Positions 7,668 to 16,418 of a DNA stretch of 64,000 nucleotides are shown here, one piece after another. This stretch comes from Actinomycetes bacterium (GTDB lineage: Bacteria > Actinomycetota > Acidimicrobiia > Acidimicrobiales > Acidimicrobilacustridaceae), in NCBI GenBank assembly GCA_029782025.1, contig JAKOVR010000132.1, forward strand, positions 1 through 64,000, given 5' to 3'. A program made the translations under genes and the position numbers. The notes beneath the pieces were generated by a model. The model was given only the letters and a program-made list of their open reading frames with translations, did not search any database and was not told the origin of the DNA. How positions within the stretch are numbered: position 1 is the first letter of the stretch; each line of letters begins with the position of its first letter.

Positions 7668-8750
7668 TCAGGCCCCGGTGGGGGCGAGCACCTCGGCGAG
7701 GGTGACCGGCCGCCCCTCGTCGATCGACCGGTGGGCGGCCACGCCCACGGCCACCGAGCGCAGACCGTCGGCCAGGGTCACCCCGGGGGCGCCGCCCGAC
7801 GTGGCGGCGGCGATGAAGTCGAGGTGCTCGAGGTAGCTCGACCCGTGGTGGAACCCCTCGAAGGCCACGCCGGGATCCTCGACGGTCTCGCGCTGCACCC
7901 CGAGCCGGCCGGCGGTGCGCCGCCCCTGGCGCAGCTCGGCCGACGGGAGGAAGGCCTCGACCTTGCCCTCGTCGCCCACCACGGAGAGCTCCTCCTGCTC
8001 GAGGCTCCCCTCGGCGAACATGCAGAGGTCGAGGAGCGCCCGGGCGCCGGAGTCGAAGTCGACGATCACGAAGGCGTTGTCGAGGATGTCGGGCACCTCG
8101 CCGTCGTAGACCTCGTCGAGGTGGTTCACGTCCTGGCCGCCCGAGGCCAGCACCCGCACCGGTTCGGCCTGCAGCACGTGGGCCATCAGATCGAAGAAGT
8201 GGCAGCACTTCTCCACCAGCGTGCCGCCGGTGTTGCGGGAGAAGCGGTTCCAGTTGTCGACCTTCACGAGGAACGGGAACCGGTGCTCGCGGATCGTCAT
8301 CATGCGGGGTCGGCCCGCCGCGCCGTCGTGCACGGCGCGGATGAGCCGCTGCACCGGGGGCATGTACCGGTACTCGAGACCCATCCAGATGACGCCCCGG
8401 TGGGCGGCGGCCGCGGCCATCACCGCACGGCAGTCGGCCACCGTGGTGCACAACGGCTTCTCGACGAGGATGTGGAGGTCGGGCGCCCGGGCCAGCACGT
8501 CGAGCAGCACGTCGTGATGGGTGTGGTTCGGCGTGGCGATGACCACGGCGTCGCACCCGCCGGCGGCGAGGAGGTCGTGGTACGAGTCGAACACCGCCAG
8601 CCCGGCCGGCGCCCGACCGTGGTCGACGGCGATCTGCCGGCTCGGTTCGTGGGGGTCGGCGATGGCGACGACATCGCTGCCCTCGATGGCGGCGATGTTC
8701 CACATGTGCTCGATGCCCATCATCCCCGCCCCGATGATCCCGTAGCGCAC
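7668..8750 (-). CDS. Gfo/Idh/MocA-family NAD(P)-dependent oxidoreductase
   Basis: 360 residues. The N-terminal Rossmann domain opens with MRYGIIGAGMMGIEH, followed by VIATPNHTHHD and the hallmark LVEKPLCTT (catalytic Lys of the EKP motif). The C-terminal alpha/beta substrate domain contains NTGGTLVEKCCHFFDLM, equivalent to the GG...D...H signature carrying the catalytic acid and His. These enzymes act on sugars and inositols; the substrate is not identifiable. It sits 27 bases downstream of the F420-type reductase gene on the same strand, so co-transcription is likely. Confidence 0.85.
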   Translation of the reverse strand: MRYGIIGAGMMGIEHMWNIAAIEGSDVVAIADPHEPSRQIAVDHGRAPAGLAVFDSYHDLLAAGGCDAVVIATPNHTHHDVLLDVLARAPDLHILVEKPLCTTVADCRAVMAAAAAHRGVIWMGLEYRYMPPVQRLIRAVHDGAAGRPRMMTIREHRFPFLVKVDNWNRFSRNTGGTLVEKCCHFFDLMAHVLQAEPVRVLASGGQDVNHLDEVYDGEVPDILDNAFVIVDFDSGARALLDLCMFAEGSLEQEELSVVGDEGKVEAFLPSAELRQGRRTAGRLGVQRETVEDPGVAFEGFHHGSSYLEHLDFIAAATSGGAPGVTLADGLRSVAVGVAAHRSIDEGRPVTLAEVLAPTGA

Positions 8751-8777
8751 GGCCGGGATCCTAGGCCGGTCCGGGGG

Positions 8778-9383
8778 TCAGCGACGGAGGAGGGCGAAGG
8801 CGATGTCGGGCCCGTGGCCGAGCGGGTAGGCCAGCCGGATCCACAGGGCGGCGAGGTGCTCGAGGTCACGGGCGGCCGACAGGGGGCCAGCGTCGACGGC
8901 GTCGAAGCCGAGCTCGCGAGCCAGGCCCAACACCACCTCCTTGGCGGCGGCGTCGTCGCCGGCCACCGGCATCAGGGGCGACGCGCCGTCGTAGCGGGGC
9001 TCGTGCATGTTCCCCGATCCGGTCGTGTTGAACGCCTTCACGACCCGGCTGCTGCCGGTCCAGCCGGCGATCAGCTCGGCCCCGCTCAGTTCGGGGTGGG
9101 CGATCAGCTCCCGGGCGTTGGCGGCCAGCGGGTTGGTGGCGTCGACGACCACGGCGTCGCCGGTGCCGAGGCCGGTGAGCGTGGCCTCGGTCGCGGCCCA
9201 CGGCAGGGCCACGAGCACGACCTCGGCGCCGGCCACGGCGTCGGGCACGGCCTGCACCGGGAGGTCGCCGTGCTTCGGGTCGGCCGGGTCGCGCACCCCG
9301 TACACCACGTCGTGACCGCCGGCCTGCCAGCGCGCTCCGAGCGCGGTGCCGACGCGGCCGGCTCCGATGATGGCGATGCGCAT
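8778..9383 (-). CDS. F420H2:NADP oxidoreductase-family (NADPH-dependent F420 reductase-like) protein
   Basis: 201 residues with the compact Rossmann fold of the archaeal and actinobacterial F420-dependent NADP reductase family: MRIAIIGAGRVGTALGARW, then VVLVALPWAATEATL, DATNPL and VVKAFNTTGSGNM, and a C-terminal DLEHLAALWIRL. Start at 9383 has AAGGAG upstream; an in-frame start further out does not. Many members of this family do not use F420, so the cofactor is uncertain. It precedes the Gfo/Idh oxidoreductase gene. Confidence 0.7.
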   Translation of the reverse strand: MRIAIIGAGRVGTALGARWQAGGHDVVYGVRDPADPKHGDLPVQAVPDAVAGAEVVLVALPWAATEATLTGLGTGDAVVVDATNPLAANARELIAHPELSGAELIAGWTGSSRVVKAFNTTGSGNMHEPRYDGASPLMPVAGDDAAAKEVVLGLARELGFDAVDAGPLSAARDLEHLAALWIRLAYPLGHGPDIAFALLRR

Positions 9384-9425
9384 GGAAGGGCTCCTTCTGT
9401 CGTGTGCCGGTCGCAACCCCCGCCT

Positions 9426-9473
9426 CCCCGCCGGTATTTCGGGCCGGCCGCGTGGGGCCGGCCGCCGGCGGGG
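9426..9473 (-). terminator. Hairpin after the acyltransferase gene
   Basis: Outer arms CCCCGCCGG (9426-9434) and CCGGCGGGG (9465-9473) enclose two GGCCGGCC self-complementary blocks. It lies just 3' of the acyltransferase stop on the minus strand, a good place for a terminator. Confidence 0.45.
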
Positions 9474-9477
9474 TCGG

Positions 9478-11670
9478 TCAGGTGGGGGCCGGGAGGGTGC
9501 GCCAGATCCGGACGAGCTCGGGGCCGAGGAAGCGGTTCATCACCTCCACCGCCGTCTCGGGCTCGAGGTGGGCCCCGTCGGGCCGCAGGCGGGCGTCCTC
9601 ACCGGTACCGGTGATCCACGCCCCGAACTCCACCACCGTGACCCGGCGCCCGGCCGCCGCTGCGGCCTGGCGGACGAGCTCGTTGAACCGGGCCATCCGA
9701 GCCGGGTCGCCGGCCGGCGGGTAGGCGCGCTCGGGCGGGTGGCGGGTCAGGCCCTCCCACGGTGGTTGGGTGAGCCACACCACGTGGGCGCCCCGGGCGG
9801 TGAGGGTGTCGATGGCGGCGGCCATCTCCCCGAGGAGCCACCGGTCGTAGACCGGGTCGCCGGGGGAGCGCCAGGTCGGGTCGCCGGGGAGCCGCCGGTC
9901 GGTGACGTCCCAGGGGCCGAACGACACGACCACCAGTTGGGGGTCCCACGCCGCCAGCATCGCCGGCCACGGTTGCCGGGTGACGCCGTCGAAGCCGGCG
10001 GCGGGGGCGGTGGCCCAGTTGCACGACGAGTTCACCGGACCGGTGACGTCGGCGGCGGTGTGCATCTCGCCTCCGCGTCCGAGGGGGCACCCGACCCGGG
10101 CGCCGTCGCCGACGAACACGAGCTGGTGGGTGACCGACGCCCAGGCGTCGATGCCGGGCGAGAGGCGGGTGCCGGTCGAGTCGCCCACCACGGCCACGCG
10201 GGGCGCCCGCCGGGGGGACGTCGGCGCCGGTGCCGTGCCGATGCTCCCGCCCGTCCCGGTGGGGCCCGTCCCGGTCGGGCCCGTCCCGGTGGGGCCGGTG
10301 CCGGTGGGGCCCGTCCCGGTGGGGCCGGTGCCGGTGGGGCCGGTGCCGGTGTCGTCGGCGGGACCGGTGCCGGCCGGGCCGGCGGCCGGGGGGCCGGGGT
10401 CGGGCGCCGGCACCACGAGCGCCTGCAGGTCGGTCCGCGTCGGCTCGGGCGGCGGCGGGGTCACGACCAGGGCGGCGACGGCGATGGCCGCCACGGCCGC
10501 CGGCCAGGCCACCCGGGCCAGCGCGCTGCCCGGCGCCGGCCAGCGGCGCGACCGGATGGGCTGCTCCACCAGGCGCATCACCGGCACGGCGAGGGCGAAG
10601 GCGGCGGCGAAGCGGACGGCGAAGAGCGCCACCCCGTCGAGTCCGACCCGGGCGGGGGAGAGGGCGAGGAACAGCGGGAAGTGGAAGAGGTAGAGGCCGT
10701 AGGCGAGCCCCCCGACCCACACCAGCGGACGCCAGGCCAGCGCCCGCTGGAACCACCCCGGGGTGAGGAGGGCGCGGAAGACGAGCGCTTGGCCGGCGGC
10801 GGCGGCGAGGAACCCGCCCTGGTAGAGCGCGGGGCTCGTCTCGTGGACCACGAACTGGGCCGCCACCAGCGCGACGAAGGCCACGACCCCGGGGGCGACG
10901 GTGGCGAGGGCGGGTCGAGGTGTGGCGGTGCCCTCGGCCACGCGGTGGGCGGCCCGACGGTGCCACACGGCCAGGGCCACGCCCACGAGGAGCGACTGCG
11001 CCCGCGTGTCGGTGCCGTAGTACAGGCGGGAGGTGGTCGCCCCGCCGGCGTGGAGCCAAGCCATCCACGCGGCCGACGCCAGCGCCCCGCCCACAGCCAC
11101 CACGCCGAGCACGGCGGGGCCGCCCCGCCGGACCCGTCGGGCCAGGGCCAGGAGGCCCACCAGCAGCAACGGGAACAGCACGTAGAACTGCTCCTCGATG
11201 GCGAGGCTCCACGTGTGCTTGAGGGGGGAGTCGTCGGCGAAGGCGGCGAAGTAGTCCGACCCCATGGCGATGCTCCGCCAGTTGGCGACGTAGAACAGCG
11301 TGGCCAGCACGTCGTGGGGCAGCTCGGCCCGCTGGGCCCGGCTGGCGGCGAACGCGCCGAACACGGGCATGGCCGCCAGGGTCAGCACGAGGGCCGGGCC
11401 GAGCCGGCGGATGCGCCGGCTCCAGAAGGCGGTGAGCGAGATCCGACCCGAGCCGTGCCACTCCTCGAGCAGCAGCGTGGCGATCAGGAAGGCCGACACG
11501 GTGAAGAACCCGTCGATCCAGAGGAACGCGCCCGGCACGATCGAGCGGCCCCCGGCGTGGTACGCCATCACCATCAGGATGCCGATGCCCCGCCAGCCGT
11601 CGAGGGCGGGCTGGTAGGAGAACCGGGGCACGGTCGGGGGGTGGGCGGCGGGCGGCGGCAAGAGGGTCAT
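9478..11670 (-). CDS. OafA-type acyltransferase 3 membrane protein with C-terminal SGNH domain
   Basis: 730 residues. The N-terminal acyltransferase-3 domain (about residues 15-370) has ten or so membrane segments. It shows YQPALDGWRGIGILMVMAYHAG with the catalytic His, FFTVSAFLI and HTWSLAIEEQFYVLFPLLL. A TGTGP-repeat linker (about residues 440-475) follows, then an extracytoplasmic SGNH domain with VAVVGDSTG, SFGPWDVTD and the catalytic DGAHLEPE. Such proteins O-acylate cell-surface polysaccharides or peptidoglycan. The start was chosen at 11670 (MTLLPPP), as the longer frame runs into the divergent gene. A second SGNH protein is encoded head to head, suggesting a shared envelope role. Confidence 0.85.
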   Translation of the reverse strand: MTLLPPPAAHPPTVPRFSYQPALDGWRGIGILMVMAYHAGGRSIVPGAFLWIDGFFTVSAFLIATLLLEEWHGSGRISLTAFWSRRIRRLGPALVLTLAAMPVFGAFAASRAQRAELPHDVLATLFYVANWRSIAMGSDYFAAFADDSPLKHTWSLAIEEQFYVLFPLLLVGLLALARRVRRGGPAVLGVVAVGGALASAAWMAWLHAGGATTSRLYYGTDTRAQSLLVGVALAVWHRRAAHRVAEGTATPRPALATVAPGVVAFVALVAAQFVVHETSPALYQGGFLAAAAGQALVFRALLTPGWFQRALAWRPLVWVGGLAYGLYLFHFPLFLALSPARVGLDGVALFAVRFAAAFALAVPVMRLVEQPIRSRRWPAPGSALARVAWPAAVAAIAVAALVVTPPPPEPTRTDLQALVVPAPDPGPPAAGPAGTGPADDTGTGPTGTGPTGTGPTGTGPTGTGPTGTGPTGTGGSIGTAPAPTSPRRAPRVAVVGDSTGTRLSPGIDAWASVTHQLVFVGDGARVGCPLGRGGEMHTAADVTGPVNSSCNWATAPAAGFDGVTRQPWPAMLAAWDPQLVVVSFGPWDVTDRRLPGDPTWRSPGDPVYDRWLLGEMAAAIDTLTARGAHVVWLTQPPWEGLTRHPPERAYPPAGDPARMARFNELVRQAAAAAGRRVTVVEFGAWITGTGEDARLRPDGAHLEPETAVEVMNRFLGPELVRIWRTLPAPT
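10251..10351. repeat. 15-bp tandem minisatellite coding the TGTGP linker
   Basis: About 6.7 in-phase copies of a 15-base unit, with variants such as CCGTCCCGGTGGGGC and CGGTGCCGGTGGGGC. They code (minus strand) for repeated Gly-Thr-Gly-Pro-Thr. In-frame copy changes would only alter the length of the linker between the acyltransferase and SGNH domains. Confidence 0.85.
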
Positions 11671-11693
11671 TGTGGCGCGACGAACCGGGTCTG

Positions 11694-11699
11694 TAGCGT
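11694..11699 (+). promoter_or_regulatory. Candidate -10 box (leaderless) for the SGNH hydrolase gene
   Basis: TAGCGT ends 8 bases before the GTG at 11708. This favours that GTG over the in-frame GTG at 11672, which would abut the divergent ATG at 11670. Confidence 0.45.
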
Positions 11700-11707
11700 T
11701 GCCCGCC

Positions 11708-12595
11708 GTGGCCGGAACCAGGGGAGCCAGGCAGCGTCGCCGATGGATCCGGGGTCGGGCGCGCCCGCGGGCCGGTCGTCGCCGGTCGAGTCTGGTGGTG
11801 CTGGTCACCGTGGCAGTGGTCAGCACGGCCTGCCAGTTCGTGCAGCTGCCCGACGGGGGCTACTGGCTCCAGCCCGACAACCCGAGCGGGGCGCGGGTGC
11901 TGATCATCGGCGACTCGTTGATCCGCCAGCCCAGCCTGTCGGTGGCGTTCTCGACGATGAACGGCGGCGTCGAGACGCTCATCGAGGCCGTGAACACCTC
12001 GGGCCTGATCTCCGGGCCGACGCACTGGCAGGAGCGGGCGGCCGAGCTCATCGCGTCGTTCCACCCCACGATCGTCCTGATCCACTTCCTGGGCAACTTC
12101 ACCGCGCCCTACTGGGCGCCCTACGCGCCCCCGGGCGTCCCGGGCTCGCCCGAGTACGAGCAGTGGATCGTCGCCCAGATGGGCTCGAAGGACTGGGTCG
12201 ACCGCTACGTGAGCGCCGGCAAGTCGCTGACCGGCCTGTTCCAGATCGCCGGGGTGCGGGTGTACTGGGTGGAGCCACCGCCGCTGCCGCCGTCGTTCGC
12301 TTCGCCATCGCTGGGCGAGATCATCTACGCCCGTTGGAAGGCCGAGCTTCCGGTGGCGTTCTCCGACGTCCGGATGCTGTCGGCCCGGGCGTCGGTGGCC
12401 ACGCCGTCGGGCGGGTGGCTCCGTTCCAAGGCCATCTGCGGTTCGACGTACGAGATCCGCTCCTACGAGTGGGACGGCGGGGTGCACTTCACCGCCGACG
12501 GGGCCGGCACGTACGGGCGGGCGTTGGCCCGGGCGCTGTCGACGGCCGAAGGGTGGCCGGCGCCGCCCTTGCAGTGCCCCGGCCTGCCCGACTGA
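11708..12595 (+). CDS. Exported SGNH/GDSL-hydrolase-like protein
   Basis: About 295 residues. A very basic N-terminus (RQRRRWIRGRARPRAGRRR) is followed by a hydrophobic segment VVLVTVAVVSTAC, a signal peptide or anchor. SGNH blocks are visible: VLIIGDSLIRQ (nucleophile Ser), LIHFLGNF (block III Asn) and GGVHFTADG (catalytic Asp/His region). It probably removes or transfers acyl groups on envelope polymers. It is divergent from the SGNH-fused acyltransferase, 37 bases start to start, so the two likely act on the same pathway. Catalysis and substrate are inferred. Confidence 0.7.
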   Translation: MAGTRGARQRRRWIRGRARPRAGRRRSSLVVLVTVAVVSTACQFVQLPDGGYWLQPDNPSGARVLIIGDSLIRQPSLSVAFSTMNGGVETLIEAVNTSGLISGPTHWQERAAELIASFHPTIVLIHFLGNFTAPYWAPYAPPGVPGSPEYEQWIVAQMGSKDWVDRYVSAGKSLTGLFQIAGVRVYWVEPPPLPPSFASPSLGEIIYARWKAELPVAFSDVRMLSARASVATPSGGWLRSKAICGSTYEIRSYEWDGGVHFTADGAGTYGRALARALSTAEGWPAPPLQCPGLPD

Positions 12596-12644
12596 TCGGA
12601 CCCTGCGGCGGCCCTGCGCCTTTCCCCGCCGGCCGCGCCCTCCG

Positions 12645-12650
12645 TAGGAT
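12645..12650 (+). promoter_or_regulatory. Candidate -10 box (leaderless) for hemB
   Basis: TAGGAT lies 8 bases before the hemB ATG at 12659, with no Shine-Dalgarno between, so the transcript probably begins at the start codon. Confidence 0.5.
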
Positions 12651-12658
12651 CGGCGCCG

Positions 12659-13648
12659 ATGACCTTCCCCCAACGGCGCATGCGCCGCCTTCGCCGCACA
12701 CCGGCGCTCCGGCGTCTCGTGGCCGAGACCCACCTGCGCGCCGACGACCTCGTCGCCCCGCTGTTCGTCCGGGAAGGCATCGACGAGCCCCAACCGATCC
12801 GGTCGCTGCCCGGGCAGATGCAGCACACCCTCGACTCGCTCACCCAGGAGGTGCTCGATCTGGCGTCGCTCGGCGTGCCCGGCGTGATCCTCTTCGGCAT
12901 CCCCGCCACCAAGGACCCGGAGGGGAGCGGGGCGTGGGATCCCGACGGCATCGTCCAGGTCGCGCTCCGGGAGCTCCGCGAGGCGGTGGGCGAGGAGATG
13001 GTGCTGATGGCCGACCTCTGCGTCGACGAGTACACGAGCCACGGCCACTGCGGCGTGCTCGGCGACGACGGCCAGCCCGACAACGACGCCACGCTGGAGC
13101 TCTACGCCCAGATCGCCGTGGCCCAGGCCGAGGCCGGGGCCGACGTGATCGCGCCGAGCGGGATGATGGACGGCCAGGTCCTCGCCATCCGCGACGCCCT
13201 CGACGAGGCCGAGTTCCCCGAGGTCGCCATCCTCGCCTACTCGGCCAAGTACGCCAGCGGGCTCTACGGGCCCTTCCGCGACGCCGTCGACGTGAGCATC
13301 GAGGGCGGCGGCGACCGCAAGGCCTACCAGCAGGACATCCGCAACGCCCGCGAGGGGCTCGAGGAGATCCGCCTCGACGTGGGCGAGGGGGCCGACATGG
13401 TGATGGTCAAGCCCGCCCTCAGCTACCTCGACATCATCACCCGCGCCCGGGCCGAGATCGACGTCCCGATCGCCGCCTACCACGTGTCCGGCGAGTACGC
13501 CATGATCAAGGCGGCGGCGGCCAACGGCTGGATCGACGGCGACGCCGTCCTCCTCGAGCAGCTCATCGCCATCAAGCGGGCCGGTGCCGACTTCGTGCTC
13601 ACCTACGGGGCCCGCGAGCTCGTCGAGCAGGGGCTGGTCGGGCGATGA
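12659..13648 (+). CDS. hemB: Porphobilinogen synthase (5-aminolevulinate dehydratase)
   Basis: Condenses two 5-aminolevulinate molecules to porphobilinogen in haem and corrinoid synthesis. 329 residues, the usual length. Schiff-base lysines are visible in LAYSAKYAS and VMVKPALSYLDI. The metal-site segment reads LCVDEYTSHGHCGVL: an Asp replaces one of the three Cys of the zinc-dependent enzymes, as is common in bacterial magnesium/potassium types. It overlaps hemL by 4 bases (ATGA). Haem supply suits the cytochrome-rich region downstream, but direct co-regulation is not shown. Confidence 0.97.
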   Translation: MTFPQRRMRRLRRTPALRRLVAETHLRADDLVAPLFVREGIDEPQPIRSLPGQMQHTLDSLTQEVLDLASLGVPGVILFGIPATKDPEGSGAWDPDGIVQVALRELREAVGEEMVLMADLCVDEYTSHGHCGVLGDDGQPDNDATLELYAQIAVAQAEAGADVIAPSGMMDGQVLAIRDALDEAEFPEVAILAYSAKYASGLYGPFRDAVDVSIEGGGDRKAYQQDIRNAREGLEEIRLDVGEGADMVMVKPALSYLDIITRARAEIDVPIAAYHVSGEYAMIKAAAANGWIDGDAVLLEQLIAIKRAGADFVLTYGARELVEQGLVGR

Positions 13649-14910
13649 CCACACCGCTCGACGAGAACGCCGGCTGGTTCGCCCGGGCCCAAGCCGTGAT
13701 CCCGGGCGGGGTCAACTCGCCGGTCCGGGCCTTCGGCTCCGTCGGCGGCACCCCCTACTTCGTGGCCCGGGCCGAGGGTCCGCACGTGTGGGACACCGCG
13801 GGCCGCCGCTACGTCGACCTCGTCCAGAGCTACGGCGCCATCCTCCTCGGCCATGCCAACCCCACGGTCATCGACGCCGTGCTCACCGCCGCCGCCGACG
13901 GCACCTCCTACGGCGCGCCCACCACCCGCGAGGTGGAGCTGGCCGAAGCCATCGTGGCCCGGGTGCCGTCGGTGGAGATGGTGCGACTCGTGAGCAGCGG
14001 CACCGAAGCCACGATGACGGCGATCCGCCTGGCCCGCGGGTTCACCGGCCGGGACCGGATCGTGAAGTTCGCCGGCTGCTACCACGGCCACTCCGACGGC
14101 CTGCTCGTGGCCGGTGGCAGCGGGGTCGCCACCCTGGGCCTGCCCGGGTCGGCCGGCGTCACCGCCAACCAGGTCGCCGACACGGTGGTCGCGCCCTACA
14201 ACCAGGTCCCCACCCTCGACGACCAGACCGCCTGCGTGATCGTCGAGCCGGTGGCCGCCAACATGGGCCTCGTGCCACCGGCCCCGGGGTTCCTCGAAGG
14301 CTTGCGGGCCGAGTGCGACCGGGTGGGCGCGCTGCTGGTGTTCGACGAGGTGATCACCGGGTTCCGGCTCGGGCTCGACGGGGCCCAGGGCCGATACGGC
14401 GTCACGCCCGATCTCACCTGCTTCGGGAAGGTGATCGGGGCCGGGCTCCCCATCGGCGCCTTCGGCGGCCGGCGCGACATCATGACCTGCCTCGCCCCGC
14501 TCGGCCCCGTGTACCAGGCCGGCACGCTGTCGGGGAACCCGCTGGCCACCGCCGCCGGCCTCGCCGCCTTCGGCCTCTTGACCGACGCCACCTACGACGC
14601 CCTCGCCGGCCGGGTGGCCCGCTTCGCCGCCGCCCTCGAGGCCGCCCTCCGCGGGGCCGGACTGCCGGCCCACGTCCCGGTGGTGGGCACGTTGTGCGGG
14701 TTGTTCCTCGGCGACGAGCTCCCCACCGACTACGAGTCGGCCAAGCGCACCGACGAGGCGCTCTACGCCCGGCTGTTCCACGCCCTGCTCGACCGTGGCG
14801 TGGCCATCGCCCCCGGCGCCTACGAGGTGCTCTTCGCCGGCACCACCCACACCGACGACGTCCTCGACCGCATCGTCGACGTCGCCGCCGACGCCGCTGC
14901 CTCCCTCTGA
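13645..14910 (+). CDS. hemL: Glutamate-1-semialdehyde 2,1-aminomutase
   Basis: PLP enzyme converting glutamate-1-semialdehyde to 5-aminolevulinate, the substrate of HemB. 421 residues. Class III aminotransferase features: VIPGGVNSPVRAFGSVGG at the N-terminus, VRLVSSGTEATMTAIRLAR, FAGCYHGHSDGLL, VFDEVITGFR and the PLP lysine in TCFGKVIGAGLPIGAFGG. Translationally coupled to hemB by the ATGA overlap. A strong palindrome follows the stop and probably ends the transcript. Confidence 0.97.
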   Translation: MTTPLDENAGWFARAQAVIPGGVNSPVRAFGSVGGTPYFVARAEGPHVWDTAGRRYVDLVQSYGAILLGHANPTVIDAVLTAAADGTSYGAPTTREVELAEAIVARVPSVEMVRLVSSGTEATMTAIRLARGFTGRDRIVKFAGCYHGHSDGLLVAGGSGVATLGLPGSAGVTANQVADTVVAPYNQVPTLDDQTACVIVEPVAANMGLVPPAPGFLEGLRAECDRVGALLVFDEVITGFRLGLDGAQGRYGVTPDLTCFGKVIGAGLPIGAFGGRRDIMTCLAPLGPVYQAGTLSGNPLATAAGLAAFGLLTDATYDALAGRVARFAAALEAALRGAGLPAHVPVVGTLCGLFLGDELPTDYESAKRTDEALYARLFHALLDRGVAIAPGAYEVLFAGTTHTDDVLDRIVDVAADAAASL

Positions 14911-14919
14911 CCCCGATCT

Positions 14920-14970
14920 CCCCGTGGGTGCGCAATGCACCGGACGCCGTGACATTGCGCACCCACGGGG
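14920..14970. terminator. Palindrome of the GTGGGTGCG family between hemL and zwf
   Basis: Perfect 18-base arms CCCCGTGGGTGCGCAATG (14920-14937) and its complement (14953-14970) flank a 15-base loop, directly after the hemL stop. It shares its core with palindromes at 1-39, 29718-29764 and 56077-56126. It could serve as the hemBL terminator, but sharing across loci suggests a dispersed repeat. Confidence 0.7.
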
Positions 14971-14984
14971 GCTCGGCCGGCCTG

Positions 14985-14990
14985 TAGCCT
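14985..14990 (+). promoter_or_regulatory. Candidate -10 box (leaderless) for zwf
   Basis: TAGCCT lies 7 bases before the GTG start of zwf at 14998, with no Shine-Dalgarno between. Confidence 0.45.
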
Positions 14991-14997
14991 CCGCGCC

Positions 14998-16395
14998 GTG
15001 CCCGACGCTCCGATCGACACCGATGCGCTCGTCCTCTTCGGGGCCAGCGGCGACCTCGCCAAGAAGAAGATCTTCCCGTCGATCTACCGGCTCGAAGAAC
15101 GGCAGCGCCTCAACGGCATGCCCATCGTGGGCGTCGCCTCCTCGCCGTGGGACGACCCCACCATGCGCAGCTACGTCAAGGAGTCCATCGAGGCCAAGCA
15201 CCCGACCGACCCGGCCGTGTGGTCGGCGCTCGAGCCCCGCCTGACCTACTGCTCGGGCGACTACCGCCAGGACGACATCTACGGCCAGCTCGCCGATCAC
15301 CTCCAGGGCCGGGAGCACCCGCTCTTCTACCTGGCCATCCCGCCGGTGCTCTTCGAGGAGGTGGTGGAAGGGCTCGCCCGCCACAACCTCGTGGAGGGCG
15401 CCAAGGTCGTGGTGGAGAAGCCGTTCGGCCGCGACCGCAAGTCGGCGCGTGAGCTCAACGACGTCCTCCACCGCCACTTCCCCGAGCAGTCGATCTTCCG
15501 CATCGACCACTACCTCGGGAAGGACGCCATCGAGAACATCCTCGTGTTCCGCTTCGCCAACACCCTCCTCGAGCCGGTGTGGAACCGCAACTTCATCGCC
15601 AAGATCGAGGTCACCATCGCCGAGGACTTCGGCACCGCCGGCCGGGCCAAGTACTACGACACCGCCGGCGCGTTGCGCGACATCATGCAGAACCACATGC
15701 TCGAGATCGTGGCGCTCCTGGCCATGGAGCCCCCCGTCTCGTCGACCGGCGACGCGCTGCGCGACGAGAAGGTGAAGGTGTACCGCCAGATCCGCACCTT
15801 CGACCCCAACCGGGTGGTGCGGGGTCAGTACCGCGGCTACATCGACGAGCCGGGCGTGGAGTACGGCTCCGACACCGAGACCTTCGTCGCCCTCCAGTTC
15901 GAGATCGACTCGTGGCGCTGGTCCGGCGTGCCGTGGCTGGTCCGCACCGGCAAGAACATGCCGGTGTCGGCCACGGAGGCCGTCGTGGAGTTCAACCGCC
16001 CGCCCCGGATCTTCTTCGCCGGTGACACCACCGGCACGTCGCCGTCGAACCACCTCCGGTTCCGGCTCGGCGCCGATCCGGGCATCAACCTCCAGCTGTC
16101 GGCCAAGACGTCCGGCGACCGGCTCGCCACCCATCCCGTCGACCTCGAGGTCACCCAGGACGCCCTCTTCGGCGACTCCGAGGAGCCGTACGAGCGCCTG
16201 CTGGAGGACGCCATGGAGGGCGACATGCGGCGCTTCGGCCGGGCCGATGCCACGGACGAGCAGTGGCGCATCGTGCAGCAGGTCGTCGACCACCCGTCAC
16301 CGGTGCAGCTCTACGAGCAGGGCACCTGGGGACCGCAGGCGGCGATCGAGATGGGTCAGCTCTACGGCGGCTGGCACGACCCCAAGCGGGAGTGA
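14998..16395 (+). CDS. zwf: Glucose-6-phosphate 1-dehydrogenase
   Basis: Oxidises glucose-6-phosphate to 6-phosphogluconolactone, reducing NADP or NAD, the first step of the oxidative pentose phosphate pathway. 465 residues. The N-terminal Rossmann motif is VLFGASGDLAKKKIFPSIY. VVVEKPFGRD is followed by the signature FRIDHYLGKDAIENILVFRF with the catalytic His-Asp region. LVRTGKNMPVSATE lies in the C-terminal domain. The start is GTG, preceded by a -10-like box. With gnd at 5.6 kb, both NADPH-forming steps of the pathway are in this window, but not in one operon. Confidence 0.96.
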   Translation: MPDAPIDTDALVLFGASGDLAKKKIFPSIYRLEERQRLNGMPIVGVASSPWDDPTMRSYVKESIEAKHPTDPAVWSALEPRLTYCSGDYRQDDIYGQLADHLQGREHPLFYLAIPPVLFEEVVEGLARHNLVEGAKVVVEKPFGRDRKSARELNDVLHRHFPEQSIFRIDHYLGKDAIENILVFRFANTLLEPVWNRNFIAKIEVTIAEDFGTAGRAKYYDTAGALRDIMQNHMLEIVALLAMEPPVSSTGDALRDEKVKVYRQIRTFDPNRVVRGQYRGYIDEPGVEYGSDTETFVALQFEIDSWRWSGVPWLVRTGKNMPVSATEAVVEFNRPPRIFFAGDTTGTSPSNHLRFRLGADPGINLQLSAKTSGDRLATHPVDLEVTQDALFGDSEEPYERLLEDAMEGDMRRFGRADATDEQWRIVQQVVDHPSPVQLYEQGTWGPQAAIEMGQLYGGWHDPKRE

Positions 16396-16418
16396 GCCGG
16401 GCCGGCCGGCGCGGGCCG

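Noticed and set aside
10251-10351. CRISPR array
   Set aside because: The 15-base units are directly abutting with no spacers and lie in frame within a coding gene.
11672-11707. Upstream GTG start for the exported SGNH protein
   Set aside because: It would start one base from the divergent acyltransferase ATG and leave no room for a promoter; the GTG at 11708 has a well-placed -10.
14920-14970. Palindromes as insertion sequence ends
   Set aside because: No transposase gene, no target duplication and no terminal pair enclosing a gene was seen in the window.
9599-16293. Very long minus-strand open frames across the acyltransferase, hemB, hemL and zwf
   Set aside because: High GC leaves antisense frames open. 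The plus-strand products hemB, hemL and zwf and the other minus frame of the acyltransferase carry all recognisable motifs.
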